DNA from: Tragulus kanchil
Lineage: Eukaryota > Chordata > Mammalia > Artiodactyla > Tragulidae
Length of the DNA: 64,000 nucleotides
Direction: 5' to 3'
Assembly (NCBI GenBank): GCA_022376925.1
Contig: JAIOJX010000004.1
Location: 126,133,123 to 126,197,122 of the forward strand
A program made the position numbers and the translations under genes. The notes beneath the pieces are model-generated. The model was not told the origin of the DNA. It searched no databases and worked only from the letters and a program-made list of their open reading frames with translations. Each line of letters begins with the position of its first letter. Positions within the stretch are counted from its first letter, which is position 1. Shown here in pieces: positions 22,743 to 33,970 of this stretch.

Positions 22743-22990
22743 GTCGTGCTTTTTCCTCGTGGTCCAGTGGGTAAGGACACCACCTTGCAGTGCAGGGGGC
22801 ACTGGTTCGATCCCTGGCCTGGGAAGATCCCACGTGTCACGGAGCAGCTGGACCCATGTGTCCAATTACTGAGCTGGAGCTCTGGAGCGCATGCACCCAG
22901 AGCCGGTGCTCTGTGACAACAGAGGCCCACATGGGAGGCCCACATGGGCCAAAGAACAAAGATGGATGAAAATAGAAAATGAAAGACCAA
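22743..22990 (+). mobile_element. Young CHR-2-derived SINE, cut by duplication join (copy D1)
   Basis: Head and body of the SINE seen in full at 23868-24201, ending at the join after 'aaagaccaa'. The block 'gaggcccacatgggaggccc' shows a local copying error relative to D2. Not an independent insertion. Confidence 0.9.
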
Positions 22991-23237
22991 ATCTAATTTT
23001 CAAACTTAGGTTTTGTTTCTGTAGGTGATTCCTTTTCAGAACTTTTTAAAAAAATATAATTTGGCAATAGTTTGATGGTATAGTCTACTTTGCTTTTGCA
23101 AGATGCTTAAGATATTAAGTTCAGAATCATGTGAAGCTTATTTCTTGCTTTGGAGTTTTGACTATACATTTTTTCTTTTTATGTAAGTGTAATTGATTTA
23201 TAATATTGGGTTATTTTTGGGTTATAGAAAGTGATTC

Positions 23238-23270
<33 letters not shown>

Positions 23271-23867
23271 GAATATCTATCTATAAATATTCTTTTTCGA
23301 TTGTTTTCCCTTTTAAGTTATCACAAAATAGTGAGTGTAGTTCTCTGTGCTATACAGTAGGTCCTTGTTGATTATCTATTTCATACAGAGTAGTGTGTAT
23401 ATGTTAATCCCAACTCCTAATTTGTCTGTCCCCTGTTCCGCCCCAAATTGAGCTACACATTGACAAAGTAGGTAATGTGCCTTCAATTGCCAGTCCATAA
23501 GAATGCAGTTAATTCTCAGGGAAGGTGTTTTTCCTCACCTCTGCTCTAGCAGAGGCAGAGGGTTAAGTTTCTTTAACATCTCCTTTTTTTCAGAGGCAGG
23601 TAATTTTACAACCACTTATCTTGAATAATCCTATAAAACAAAGCACTAAGTTTTTGTTCTGATAAACACTTCCTAAGTAAACCTATCTTTTCTGAACTTG
23701 CCCACCACTATAATTTAATTTCTTCTTCTTTTTCTTCGTCCACAGGACAGTTTGTTAGTTTCCTATAAGCTTGACTTAAAAACAAAACAAAACAAAATAA
23801 CAAAAAAACCTTGCTATATTGTTTCTATCATTTTTGGTATTCCATAGTTAGATGTTTTAAAAATAGT

Positions 23868-24201
23868 CGTGCTTTCCTCGTGGTCCAGTGGGTAAGGACA
23901 CCACCTTGCAGTGCAGGGGGCACTGGTTCGATCCCTGGCCTGGGAAGATCCCACGTGTCACGGAGCAGCTGGACCCATGTGTCCAATTACTGAGCTGGAG
24001 CTCTGGAGCGCATGCACCCAGAGTTGGTGCTCTGTGACAACAGAGGCCACCGCGATGGGAGGCCCACATGGGCCAAAGAACAAAGATGGATGAAAATAGA
24101 AAAATGAAAGACCAATAGAAGTGGCCCGCCTGCTCCCCTCCCTCCCCACCCCACCCCACCAAAATAAATAAATAAATCTTAAAAAACAAACAAACAAAAA
24201 A
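23868..24201 (+). mobile_element. Young CHR-2-derived SINE, subtype II
   Basis: Full-length copy: tRNA-like head, B box GGTTCGATCCC, family body, 'gaccaatagaagtggcccgc', a C-rich tract at 24125-24160, then an A-rich (aaat)n tail. Target-site duplications taaaaatagt lie at 23858-23867 and 24202-24211 (10 of 10). One of the cleaner members of the group. Confidence 0.94.
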
Positions 24202-24211
24202 TAAAAATAGT

Positions 24212-25190
24212 GTACTACAATGCTTTAAATGAAGTTCAGCCTTAAATGCTTTAAGACACAAGCGAATAAAGGTTAATGAACAAATAAATTCTATGTGTGC
24301 AAGGTAGAACTGAATAATAGAAAGTAGAGTGGAACCTAAAGAAACTTGCTAGGAACTCAGGCTACATTTCTCCCTGACTTCTTTGCAGTCTTTGGTACCT
24401 CTTCTTGCCTGCTCTGTTTTAGTCTTTGCACACGTACTCGGGTAATATCCCCATTACTTCCATATACCTACCTCTGTTGTAGCTCTCTCTGCTTACCCTG
24501 CGTGTGTTAGCTTGGGGATATATTATGACTCATCAAATCATTTTGACCTATATCTTTTCCCAGAATTTAATTTTGCTCTATATGGATAAGAAATTAAATA
24601 AGAAAGGTTCTGTTTCTTTATTTGTGATTGAAAATGGATTAATGTATATCTAGAGGAAAACAATGTGAATTTAAATCCTTTTTTTTTTTGACACTTAATT
24701 ACATGTGCTTTCAAGGTTATTTATATGCTGAAGGTTTTTGCTTTCTTATTTACATCACAAAACTTTTCTTATTTGTTACAAAGGTCATATTATACAACAT
24801 ATATAAAAGTACTTTGTGAAAACAAGACAATGTTTTTATCTACCACCCCCTGTTTTAATTCAACAGAGATATGACTATAAAAACCATAACAAAACTAATA
24901 TAACAAAAAATGACCCTTACTCTGAAGTTCAGAATATAAGATGTGAACTCACATATGGCCAGCCATGTGCTTGGTGCGCACTAGAGCACAGAATGAGGTC
25001 AGGTCTGGCATGGAGTGGAAAATAGTCACATTGCTCCAATTAGGAGGTGATGGTAATGGTAACACCAGAGCTGAATCCTTTTGGGAAGAGATTCCCTAGG
25101 CAGATGATTTTAGAAAGGCATTGTCGATTTATCCAAGATTTTATGGAAAAATAATGTCTTAGAACTAGCATCAAAGAATAAAACAATTCT
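24212..25190. other. Unassigned DNA
   Basis: About 1 kb of A/T-rich sequence with no repeat or gene I can name. Confidence 0.5.
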
Positions 25191-25194
25191 TTTT

Positions 25195-25520
25195 CGGTAG
25201 AGATGAACCTATTTGCAAGACAAGAATGGAGGCACAGAGGTAGAGGACTGGCATGTGGACACAGTGGGGAAGGGTGGGAAGAACTGGGAAATGAAGACTG
25301 ACATATATACACTACGCAAAATAGATAGCTAGTGGGAACCTGCTGGATAGGTGCTCAGCTTGGTGCTATGATAAAGATAGGTGGGTTTGTGGGGTGAGAT
25401 GGGAAGGAGGTCTAAGAGGGATGGAATAGTTGGATACATACAGCTGATTCACTTCACTGTACAGCAGAAACTAACATAGCATTGTAAGGCAATTATACTC
25501 CAAAAGAAAAAAAGAAGAAA
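25195..25520 (+). mobile_element. Artiodactyl L1 3' UTR
   Basis: Sense orientation: 'gatgaacctatttgcaagac', 'ggcatgtggacacagtgggg', 'aaaatagatagctagtggga', 'gtacagcagaaactaacata' and 'gcaattatactccaaaag', ending in an A-rich tail. Strongly 5'-truncated; no ORF sequence. Confidence 0.92.
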
Positions 25521-25982
25521 ACAAAGCCCTCCAGAGCAAAACCATACAACAACAAATCAGATCTAATCCATTAACTTACCAGGGAGGAGAACACAGAACA
25601 GTGAAAAGTTCAATTCACTGAGTCATCTGCTGAAGGAGAATATCACAGGTCTTTATATGCTAGAGAGAGAAGTACATAATTACATTAAATATAGAAATGA
25701 GAGGGCAGGGTAAGTCCATAGGTCTGGATACACTTGGTTAAACTGGTTTCATTTTTCATTTTTCCATAAAGTGTCTTCAATTAGGTCCAGTAAAGATCTG
25801 GCATCCGGGTCACTCAAAGTTCAGGGAAACTTCATTTGTTTAGAGCCAGCTGTGATAAAACGCAAGTCAGTTTTGATATCTCCTAGACAAGTGCTGTTGG
25901 AAGTGGAAAATTTTTATTCATGTTCACTTGAGGCAGATGTCCTATGTAAAGGCGATGGAGCTGTGCCCTAGCCTCTGCCTTA

Positions 25983-26193
25983 TAACTCAGACTGTGGTCT
26001 GTGGACAGAGTGTTGGTATTGCCTGGATACTTGCTGAAGGTACTGGTTCTTAGACACTGCATCCCCCTCTCCCCTGAGTTCTATGGAATCTGAATCTGCA
26101 TTTTAGTAGTGTCCTCAGGTTTGGATTTTTGTATGTTTACCAAGTTTCCCAGGAGATTCTGATACTGACCAAAGCTAAAGAACCACTATTATA
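25983..26193 (+). mobile_element. MER5-like hAT-Charlie DNA transposon
   Basis: 'ctcagactgtggtctgtgga', 'ggaatctgaatctgcatttt', 'cccaggagattctgatactg' and 'aaagctaaagaaccacta' follow the order of the MER5 non-autonomous hAT family. Duplication E begins inside it at 26038, so only its right part reappears at 27235-27390. Confidence 0.75.
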
Positions 26194-26259
26194 GAACATG
26201 CATCTCCTACTTAGGCTCCATAAGCTCAAAATCTGTATACATTAAAGAGCTGTATTCTC

Positions 26260-26560
26260 CTGCCTGCCAACACAGGGGACCCTGGTCTGATCCCTGCTCT
26301 GGGAAGATCCCATATGCTGCAGGGCAACTAAGCCCATGCACCATAACTAATGAGCCTGCGTTCTGCAACTACTGAAGCCGGCATTGCCTAGAACCTGTGC
26401 TCCCCAACAAGAGAAGCCACTGCAGTGAGAAGCCCTTGCACCACAACAAAGAGTAATCCTCCTTTGCCGCAACTAGAAAAAGCCCACTTACAGCGATGAA
26501 GATCCAGCACAGCGGAAGAATAAAATAAACAAATAAATCATTCTTAACAAAAGAAAGAAG
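26260..26560 (+). mobile_element. CHR-2-type SINE (older copy)
   Basis: Classic CHR-2 body: 'gcaactaagcccatgcacca', 'gagcctgcgttctgcaacta', 'cctgtgctccccaacaagag', 'gaagccactgcagtgagaag' and 'tgccgcaactagaaaaagcc', with an 'aaataaac' end. The first 30 bases or so of the head are missing. The flanks 'tgtattctc' (26251-26259 and 26561-26569) are a probable target-site duplication. The duplicate is 27457-27757. Confidence 0.9.
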
Positions 26561-27456
26561 TGTATTCTCTTCAAAACACTACTTGTATTACAGAATCAAA
26601 GCATATGTGCTCTTTTAACTGGAATTCAACAATTATAATTACAAGGTCATGAGGATTTTATGACACCTGAAATTTCAGTCACCTGAAAACATATCTAGCA
26701 CATGGTAAGGTCAGGTTTTTTTTGTATAAGAAAAAATATTAATCTGTGTGAACATTCCAGTGATGATAATCTACCAAAAAACAAAGAAATTCCCAGGTCT
26801 TTGTAAATGGTGGAAATAGCTCTGATAACTGTTTACTGGAGCAGGGAAAAAAGTAAAGTTTAGCTTCTAGTTAGGAAATTTCTCCATGTATTATATAACA
26901 CGTCATAACATTTCTTTGTTTAACAAATTAGAAACTTCCTTTTCAGTTAACAAAAACCAGTTTTTGTTCTCAAGGTTTCTTTTACAAAAAGGTGAATTTT
27001 GATGTGTCATACTTAAAATTCTAACCAAAAAATAACCACCTTTCTTCCCACCACTTCTCTCTGGGGCACCCTTATGTCAGCATCAGGAAGATTGAGATCA
27101 TGTGCTTTTAATAAACTCGAATGCCATCAAATATAGGAAATTATTTGGCATTTCCTTTACTGGATACAAAACCCTACCTTTATTAGTCATTTAATTATGA
27201 ATTCAAAAAAATGAAAAAATCTGACATGCATTTTAGGTACTGGTTCTTAGACACTGCATCCCCCTCTCCCCTGAGTTCTATGGAATCTGAATCTGCATTT
27301 TAGTAGTGTCCTCAGGTTTGGATTTTTGTATGTTTACCAAGTTTCCCAGGAGATTCTGATACTGACCAAAGCTAAAGAACCACTATTATAGAACATGCAT
27401 CTCCTACTTAGGCTCCATAAGCTCAAAATCTGTATACATTAAAGAGCTGTATTCTC

Positions 27457-27757
27457 CTGCCTGCCAACACAGGGGACCCTGGTCTGATCCCTGCTCTGGG
27501 AAGATCCCATATGCTGCAGGGCAACTAAGCCCATGCACCATAACTAATGAGCCTGCGTTCTGCAACTACTGAAGCCGGCATTGCCTAGAACCTGTGCTCC
27601 CCAACAAGAGAAGCCACTGCAGTGAGAAGCCCTTGCACCACAACAAAGAGTAATCCTCCTTTGCCGCAACTAGAAAAAGCCCACTTACAGCGATGAAGAT
27701 CCAGCACAGCGGAAGAATAAAATAAACAAATAAATCATTCTTAACAAAAGAAAGAAG
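27457..27757 (+). mobile_element. CHR-2-type SINE (copy E2)
   Basis: Second appearance of the 26260-26560 element inside duplication E, with the same flanks. Not an independent insertion. Confidence 0.9.
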
Positions 27758-28008
27758 TGTATTCTCTTCAAAACACTACTTGTATTACAGAATCAAAGCA
27801 TATGTGCTCTTTTAACTGGAATTCAACAATTATAATTACAAGGTCATGAGGATTTTATGACACCTGAAATTTCAGTCACCTGAAAACATATCTAGCACAT
27901 GGTAAGGTCAGGTTTTTTTTGTATAAGAAAAAATATTAATCTGTGTGAACATTCCAGTGATGATAATCTACCAAAAAACAAAGAAATTCCCAGGTCTTTG
28001 TAAATGGT

Positions 28009-30168
28009 GGAAATAGCTCTGATAACTGTTTACTGGAGCAGGGAAAAAAGTAAAGTTTAGCTTCTAGTTAGGAAATTTCTCCATGTATTATATAACACGT
28101 CATAACATTTCTTTGTTTAACAAATTAGAAACTTCCTTTTTCAGTTAACAAAAACCAGTTTTTGTTCTCAAGGTTTCTTTTACAAAAAGGTGAATTTTGA
28201 TGTGTCATACTTAAAATTCTAACCAAAAAATAACCACCTTTCTTCCCACCACTTCTCTCTGGGGCACCCTGATGTCAGCATCAGGAAGATTGAGATCATG
28301 TGCTTTTAATAAACTCGAATGCCATCAAATATAGGAAATTATTTGGCATTTCCTTTACTGGATACAAAACCCTACCTTTATTAGTCATTTAATTATGAAT
28401 TCAGAAATGAATTTGTGATGTAGAAGAACAATATTCATTAATAATTAGGGAAATGAGCAATGCTCAAAATTTTCTAATAGGTCCAGCCCTTCTTTTTCCT
28501 GCATGGTAAAAGTTTGTGAAGGAAATATGCTTTAAGAAGATAAGAGACTTCAGTAGAGGCATATTTATTACTTCTGTGTGAGTGGATTCAACATGAGACT
28601 GGCAGCTGTTTTAAGAAATAGATTTAATCTCAGATCATTATTGTTATATACGATTTAGAACATAAAATCGTCAGCTTCCTTTTGAAAGCATTACAGCCAA
28701 GACTTTCATTGTGTGCTTGAGGAAGAGATGAAGCCAAAAATTAGAGGAACCCAAAGGTTTACAGATCTGAGAGTCAAAGATAGTTTTTCTGACTTTTAAT
28801 ATGAAGATTCCTCCGATAAACCTTTTAGCATTTGATTGTATCTATAGACATTTGTAAGAAGAAGCAGGGGTATTCTGAAGAAGAATAAAAACCTCAAACA
28901 CGTGCCTAATTTGGAATTCAGCAGTTCCATATCAAGGCTTTTATCCTAAAGAACTACTCAGTAATATGGATAAAGATGTATGTATAAAAATATCTATTGC
29001 AATGCCATGAAACATGAAAAAAATTTAGTATGTAATTGACTGCAGTTTAAGAAAGTTGGATTATACTACATGGTGAATAATTGGAAGGAAATAGCTCTGA
29101 TAACTGTTTACTGGAGCAGGGAAAAAGTAAAGTTTAGCTTCTAGTTAGGAAATTTCTCCATGTATTATATAACACGTCATAACATTTCTTTGTTTAACAA
29201 ATTAGAAACTTCCTTTTCAGTTAACAAAAACCAGTTTTTGTTCTCAAGGTTTCTTTTACAAAAAGGTGAATTTTGATGTGTCATACTTAAAATTCTAACC
29301 AAAAAATAACCACCTTTCTTCCCACCACTTCTCTCTGGGGCACCCTTATGTCAGCATCAGGAAGATTGAGATCATGTGCTTTTAATAAACTCGAATGCCA
29401 TCAAATATAGGAAATTATTTGGCATTTCCTTTACTGGATACAAAACCCTACCTTTATTAGTCATTTAATTATGAATTCAGAAATGAATTTGTGATGTAGA
29501 AGAACAATATTCATTAATAATTAGGGAAATGAGCAATGCTCAAAATTTTCTAATAGGTCCAGCCCTTCTTTTTCCTGCATGGTAAAAGTTTGTGAAGGAA
29601 ATATGCTTTAAGAAGATAAGAGACTTCAGTAGAGGCATATTTATTACTTCTGTGTGAGTGGATTCAACATGAGACTGGCAGCTGTTTTAAGAAATAGATT
29701 TAATCTCAGATCATTATTGTTATATACGATTTAGAACATAAAATCGTCAGCTTCCTTTTGAAAGCATTACAGCCAAGACTTTCATTGTGTGCTTGAGGAA
29801 GAGATGAAGCCAAAAATTAGAGGAACCCAAAGGTTTACAGATCTGAGAGTCAAAGATAGTTTTTCTGACTTTTAATATGAAGATTCCTCCGATAAACCTT
29901 TTAGCATTTGATTGTATCTATAGACATTTGTAAGAAGAAGCAGGGGTATTCTGAAGAAGAATAAAAACCTCAAACACGTGCCTAATTTGGAATTCAGCAG
30001 TTCCATATCAAGGCTTTTATCCTAAAGAACTACTCAGTAATATGGATAAAGATGTATGTATAAAAATATCTATTGCAATGCCATGAAACATGAAAAAAAT
30101 TTAGTATGTAATTGACTGCAGTTTAAGAAAGTTGGATTATACTACATGGTGAATAATTGGAAGGAAAT
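28009..30168. repeat. Tandem duplication F (copies 28009-29092 and 29087-30168)
   Basis: Copies of 1,084 and 1,082 bases overlapping by the 6-base microhomology ggaaat. Because copy 1 starts inside E2, the segment beginning 'ggaaatagctctgataac' occurs three times (26812, 28009 and 29087). Confidence 0.98.
28895..29088 (+). mobile_element. Ancient L1M 3' region fragment
   Basis: 'aattcagcagttccatatca', 'tttatcctaaagaactactc' and 'aaagatgtatgtataaaaat' followed by 'attgcaatgcc' follow the old L1M 3' UTR pattern in sense orientation. Further copies sit at about 29973-30164 and, partially, at 31147-31300 through duplications F and G. Confidence 0.65.
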
Positions 30169-30510
30169 TGCTCTTATTCTCTATATAAGTTCACATATAA
30201 AATTTTTAATAAAGTCTAAGTCATTCATGATTTGAGGTCAGAACACTCATTCTGAAGAACTTGAAAAGTTAAGGAGAAAAAGCAGCAAAACCTAGAGATA
30301 GCGTCTAAAAGCCAGTGCTGTGTTAAAACTACAGGTTTCTAGTTGTTTTTTGGAATATTCGCCTTTTCAGGATATGCAAATAGTGTTTTCAACCAGTTAG
30401 AATCTCAGAGGATAAGATGGTCCCTTAAATATCCAGTTTATGTGAATATTAGTAAATTATTCATAGCAACTTGTCTATTCAAATGCAGGGCATTAAACTG
30501 TGCATAGTCC

Positions 30511-30718
30511 GTGCATGCTCAGTCACTCAGTTATGTCTGACTCTTTACGGCTCCATGGACTGGGGCCTGTCAGATTCCTCTGTCCATGGGATTTTCCAGG
30601 CGATAGTCCTGGGGTTCGTTGCCGTTTTCTTCTGTAGAGGATTTCCCGACCCAGGATCGAACCCTGGTCTCCTGCGGTACAGGCAGATTCTTTACCAACT
30701 GAGCTGCCAGGGAAGCCC
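30511..30718 (-). mobile_element. Bov-tA SINE (copy G1)
   Basis: Antisense full-length Bov-tA from 'gtgcatgctcagtcactcag' to 'gagctgccagggaagccc'. It carries unusual changes such as 'caggcgatagtcctgggg' where copy G2 has 'caggcaagaatactgggg'. These look like consensus errors or mixing with another copy. Confidence 0.93.
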
Positions 30719-30824
30719 ATGTGTCTAGATACCTGAAGAGAAGGATAAGATGGTATGTATGCAAATGCTTACTGTGGGTGACATGAATGGAGATGTTTTA
30801 ATGTGTTTATTGAGGAGCATCATA

Positions 30825-31030
30825 TTCATTGTTGATTTCTGGTATAACAAATTGCTACACATTAAGAAGCTTAAAATTATACAGATCTGCCACCTTACAT
30901 TTCCATAAAAGTCCAGTGGGCTCATCTGATTTCTCTGCTCTGGGTCTCATCAGGCCAAAATCAACGTGTCTGCTAGTTTGGGCTCTTCTCTGAAGGCTCT
31001 GGAGGAAATACTTTTCTGGGCTCTTTCACA
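30825..31030 (-). mobile_element. MLT1-like LTR remnant (copy G1)
   Basis: 'ggtataacaaattgctacac', 'ctcatcaggccaaaatcaac', 'gtgtctgctagtttgggctc' and 'tgaaggctctggaggaaata' read as the antisense of an MLT1-type LTR, like that at 7548-7992. The full arrangement is seen downstream of copy G2. Confidence 0.55.
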
Positions 31031-31640
31031 TTGTTTTTTTTTAATTATTATTAATTTGTTTAATTTGCTTTTAATTTACTTTTACCGAGTTTTGTTGTTT
31101 ACTGCTATACATAAACCCGAGGATTCAGCTGCAACAGTGTTTTAAATTTATCCTAAAGAACTACTCAGTAATATGGATAAAGATGTATGTATAAAATATC
31201 TATTGCAATGCCATGAAACATGAAAAAAATTTAGTATGTAATTGACTGCAGTTTAAGAAAGTTGGATTATACTACATGGTGAATAATTGGAAGGAAATTG
31301 CTCTTATTCTCTATATAAGTTCACATATAAAATTTTTAATAAAGTCTAAGTCATTCATGATTTGAGGTCAGAACACTCATTCTGAAGAACTTGAAAAGTT
31401 AAGGAGAAAAAGCAGCAAAACCTAGAGATAGCGTCTAAAAGCCAGTGCTGTGTTAAAACTACAGGTTTCTAGTTGTTTTTTGGAATATTCGCCTTTTCAG
31501 GATATGCAAATAGTGTTTTCAACCAGTTAGAATCTCAGAGGATAAGATGGTCCCTTAAATATCCAGTTTATGTGAATATTAGTAAATTATTCATAGCAAC
31601 TTGTCTATTCAAATGCAGGGCATTAAACTGTGCATAGTCC

Positions 31641-31850
31641 GTGCATGCTCAGTCACTCAGTTATGTCTGACTCTTTACGGCTCCATGGACTGTGGCCTGT
31701 CAGACTCCTCTGTCCATGGGATTTTCCAGGCAAGAATACTGGGGTTCTTTGCCGTTTCCTTCTCTAGAGGATTTCCCCGACCCAGGGATCGAACCCTGGT
31801 CTCCTGCAGTACAGGCAGATTCTTTACCAACTGAGCTGCCAGGGAAGCCC
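31641..31850 (-). mobile_element. Bov-tA SINE (copy G2)
   Basis: Antisense full-length Bov-tA, closer to the family pattern than G1 ('caggcaagaatact', 'cgacccagggatcgaaccct'). Same insertion as 30511-30718. Confidence 0.95.
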
Positions 31851-31964
31851 ATGTGTCTAGATACCTGAAGAGAAGGATAAGATGGTATGTATGCAAATGC
31901 TTACTGTGGGTGACATGAATGGAGATGTTTTAATGTGTTTATTGAGGAGCATCATATTCATTGT

Positions 31965-32465
31965 TGATTTCTGGTATAACAAATTGCTACACATTAAGAA
32001 GCTTAAAATTATACAGATCTGCCACCTTACATTTCCATAAAAGTCCAGTGGGCTCATCTGATTTCTCTGCTCTGGGTCTCATCAGGCCAAAATCAACGTG
32101 TCTGCTAGTTTGGGCTCTTCTCTGAAGGCTCTGGAGGAAATACTTTTCTGGGCTCTTTCACATTGTTTTTTTTTAATTATTATTAATTTGTTTAATTTGC
32201 TTTTAATTTACTTTTACCGAGTTTTGTTGTTTACTGCTATACATAAACCCGAGGATTCAGCTGCATGTGATTATCAGACTGAAACCCCCTCCCTCCGTTT
32301 CCTTGGTAGCTGTCATTAGAGTAGTTCTTCCCTGCTTCTGGAGTCTGTCAGCATTTTCTGGCTCGCAGCCCCCTTCATCTTCAAGTTCCATAACAATGGG
32401 TGAAAGCTCTCTCATGCTTTGCATCTCTTCTGCTTTTTTTCCCCTTGTACTTATGGCTAGGTCTA
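31965..32465 (-). mobile_element. MLT1-like LTR remnant, interrupted
   Basis: The left part (to about 32162) matches 30825-31030. An A/T-rich insert of about 100 bases follows, ending 'aaacccgaggattcagctgc'. The LTR then resumes with 'gagtctgtcagcattttctg', 'gctcgcagcccccttcatct' and 'caatgggtgaaagctctctc'. Continuity exists only after copy G2, again marking the G1 end as the artificial edge. Confidence 0.58.
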
Positions 32466-32663
32466 GCTAGAAAAGTTTCCTCTGCTTCTAAGGCCTTGAA
32501 GGGATTAGTTTGGGACCACTGGGTAATCCAAGATTTTCGAAAATTCTGCTGGTTAAAAACCTTAATTTCATCGTCAAAGTCCCTTTTCAAGCCTAACATA
32601 ATTTATTCAAAGAATCTATGGATTAAGTAGAAACATCTTTGTTGGACAGGAAATTCTCTGGAC

Positions 32664-32900
32664 TGCAGCAGATAGTATCATGGTTAGTGGCATGAGAGTT
32701 GAAGACGGATGACAGACACACCTTGTTTGTATTCCCAAAGCTGCCACCCAATATATGTTGACTTTGGGGAAGTTAATCCATTCACCTTCCAATTATCTCA
32801 TGTATACAATAGGGATCATAATTATGCTTATTTGGTTGGGCATTTATGAAGATTATATGAGATATGACATTAAAAGCATGTAGTACAATTAACAGTAAAG
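32664..32900 (+). mobile_element. MIR SINE
   Basis: Sense MIR: 'tagtatcatggttagtggca', 'ttgactttggggaagttaat', 'cttccaattatctcatgtat' and 'gggatcataattatgctt'. Diverged but nearly full length. Confidence 0.75.
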
Positions 32901-32909
32901 ATGAACCAT

Positions 32910-32982
32910 GATATTATTATTATTATTAATATATTTCTGTATTTTCTACAGTGTAATAATAATAATAATAAGAAGAAGAAAA
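32910..32982. repeat. Inverted trinucleotide repeats (ATT)n and (AAT)n/(AAG)n
   Basis: An (ATT) run at about 32911-32930 and an (AAT) run at about 32955-32972 face each other across roughly 25 bases. They are followed by (AAG)n, and the two runs can pair. Confidence 0.85.
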
Positions 32983-33307
32983 GCAATAAAAATTATTTTA
33001 GAAGCAAGAAAGTTTAATCTCCTTCATATATTTATGTTTCCTGGTAGATACATATTTTCTCCTTTTTAAAACAACATTTTTCTTACTAACATTCTTACTA
33101 ACATTCTAACATTTTCTTACTAACATTTCTAACATTTACTTACTGAATATTTAATTTTAAATATATATGTTGAAATGCATACATATTTACTGCATTCACC
33201 AAGCAAAGTAGCACCCTCAGGTTTGTTCCCTGATGTTTCCTCAGTGTTGGAAAAAATCCTGGCACTTAGTAGGTGCTTTTAAATATATGTCAATTAAATG
33301 AATTTTT

Positions 33308-33555
33308 TGTTCTAATTTTGGCTTCTTTTATTGATTTTTTTGTTTGTTTGCTTATTTTCTTCGGCCTGTGTGGGCCTCCCATTGCAGTGGCCTCTTTCAT
33401 TGCAGAGCACTGGCCTTAGGGAAACGTGCTCCTAATTGGACACAGCAGTGCAACCACTCCACGGCATGTGGGATCTTCCCAGGTCGGGGATCAAACTGGT
33501 GCCCCTTGCACTGCAAGGTGGACTCTTTACCCACTGGATCACCAGGGAAGCCCAG
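33308..33555 (-). mobile_element. Young CHR-2-derived SINE, shortened
   Basis: Antisense copy from 'ttcggcctgtgtgggcctcc' to 'gatcaccagggaagccca'. Perfect 13-base target-site duplications taaatgaattttt lie at 33295-33307 and 33556-33568. There is an internal deletion in the body (gccttagggaaacgtgctcc) and the segment before the tail is shortened, so subtype cannot be decided. Confidence 0.93.
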
Positions 33556-33719
33556 TAAATGAATTTTTAATACCTCCATAGAAAAGTCTAATTAAAAAAA
33601 GTTGGGTCATTTGGCAATTTTTCTTTTATATACATTCCTGAAGAAAAAGACAAAATGATATTTCTTCATTTTTAAGCTGAAGTTTCTACAAATTTAAATT
33701 TTCATTTGTCTAAAATATT

Positions 33720-33970
33720 CTTCAATATTAGTATATTTGAACTGTAGGTGGGAGGCATAGAGGGAGTAACATGAGAACCTATACTACCATATATGAAAAA
33801 GATAGCTATTGTCATTGTGCTGTGGGAACAGGGGATCCTGCAGGGGTGCTGTGCGATGGCCTGGAGGGGTGGGATAGGGGGTACTGGGAGGAGGCTGGAG
33901 GAGGGAGGGGGCCAGGAATATACATATGACCAGTCTGAGATTATACATATCTGTAAACAATTAATAAAAA
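33720..33970 (+). mobile_element. Possible diverged L1 3' UTR
   Basis: 'gatggcctggaggggtggga' and G-rich sequence leading to 'aattaataaaaaag' resemble a decayed artiodactyl L1 3' UTR, but the usual landmark phrases are missing. Confidence 0.4.

Larger units (their letters stand above)
21864..24115. repeat. Tandem duplication D (copies 21864-22990 and 22988-24115)
   Basis: Copies of 1,127 and 1,128 bases sharing the 3-base overlap caa. Each contains the same L1 3' UTR, the same (TA)n and the same SINE start. The join lies inside the SINE: after 'aaagaccaa' copy 1 jumps back, while copy 2 continues into the normal subtype II tail. There are several small differences, including ggggaaaggggt/gggaaggtgt and the SINE segment cccacatggg/ccaccgcgatggg. 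Confidence 0.98.
26038..28403. repeat. Tandem duplication E (copies 26038-27205 and 27235-28403)
   Basis: Copies of 1,168 and 1,169 bases, offset 1,197, with a 29-base spacer (27206-27234). Two differences were seen: one extra T in a T run near 28138, and cccttatg/ccctgatg near 27070 and 28268. The MER5-like element is intact only across the left edge of copy 1, which marks the 5' edge of copy 2 as the non-native join. Confidence 0.98.
30016..32265. repeat. Tandem duplication G (copies 30016-31133 and 31147-32265)
   Basis: Copies of 1,118 and 1,119 bases with a 13-base spacer (31134-31146). Outside the SINE I see only one A-run difference. Inside the 210-base Bov-tA there are about a dozen differences, with copy 2 closer to the family pattern. 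Chained to duplication F. Confidence 0.98.
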
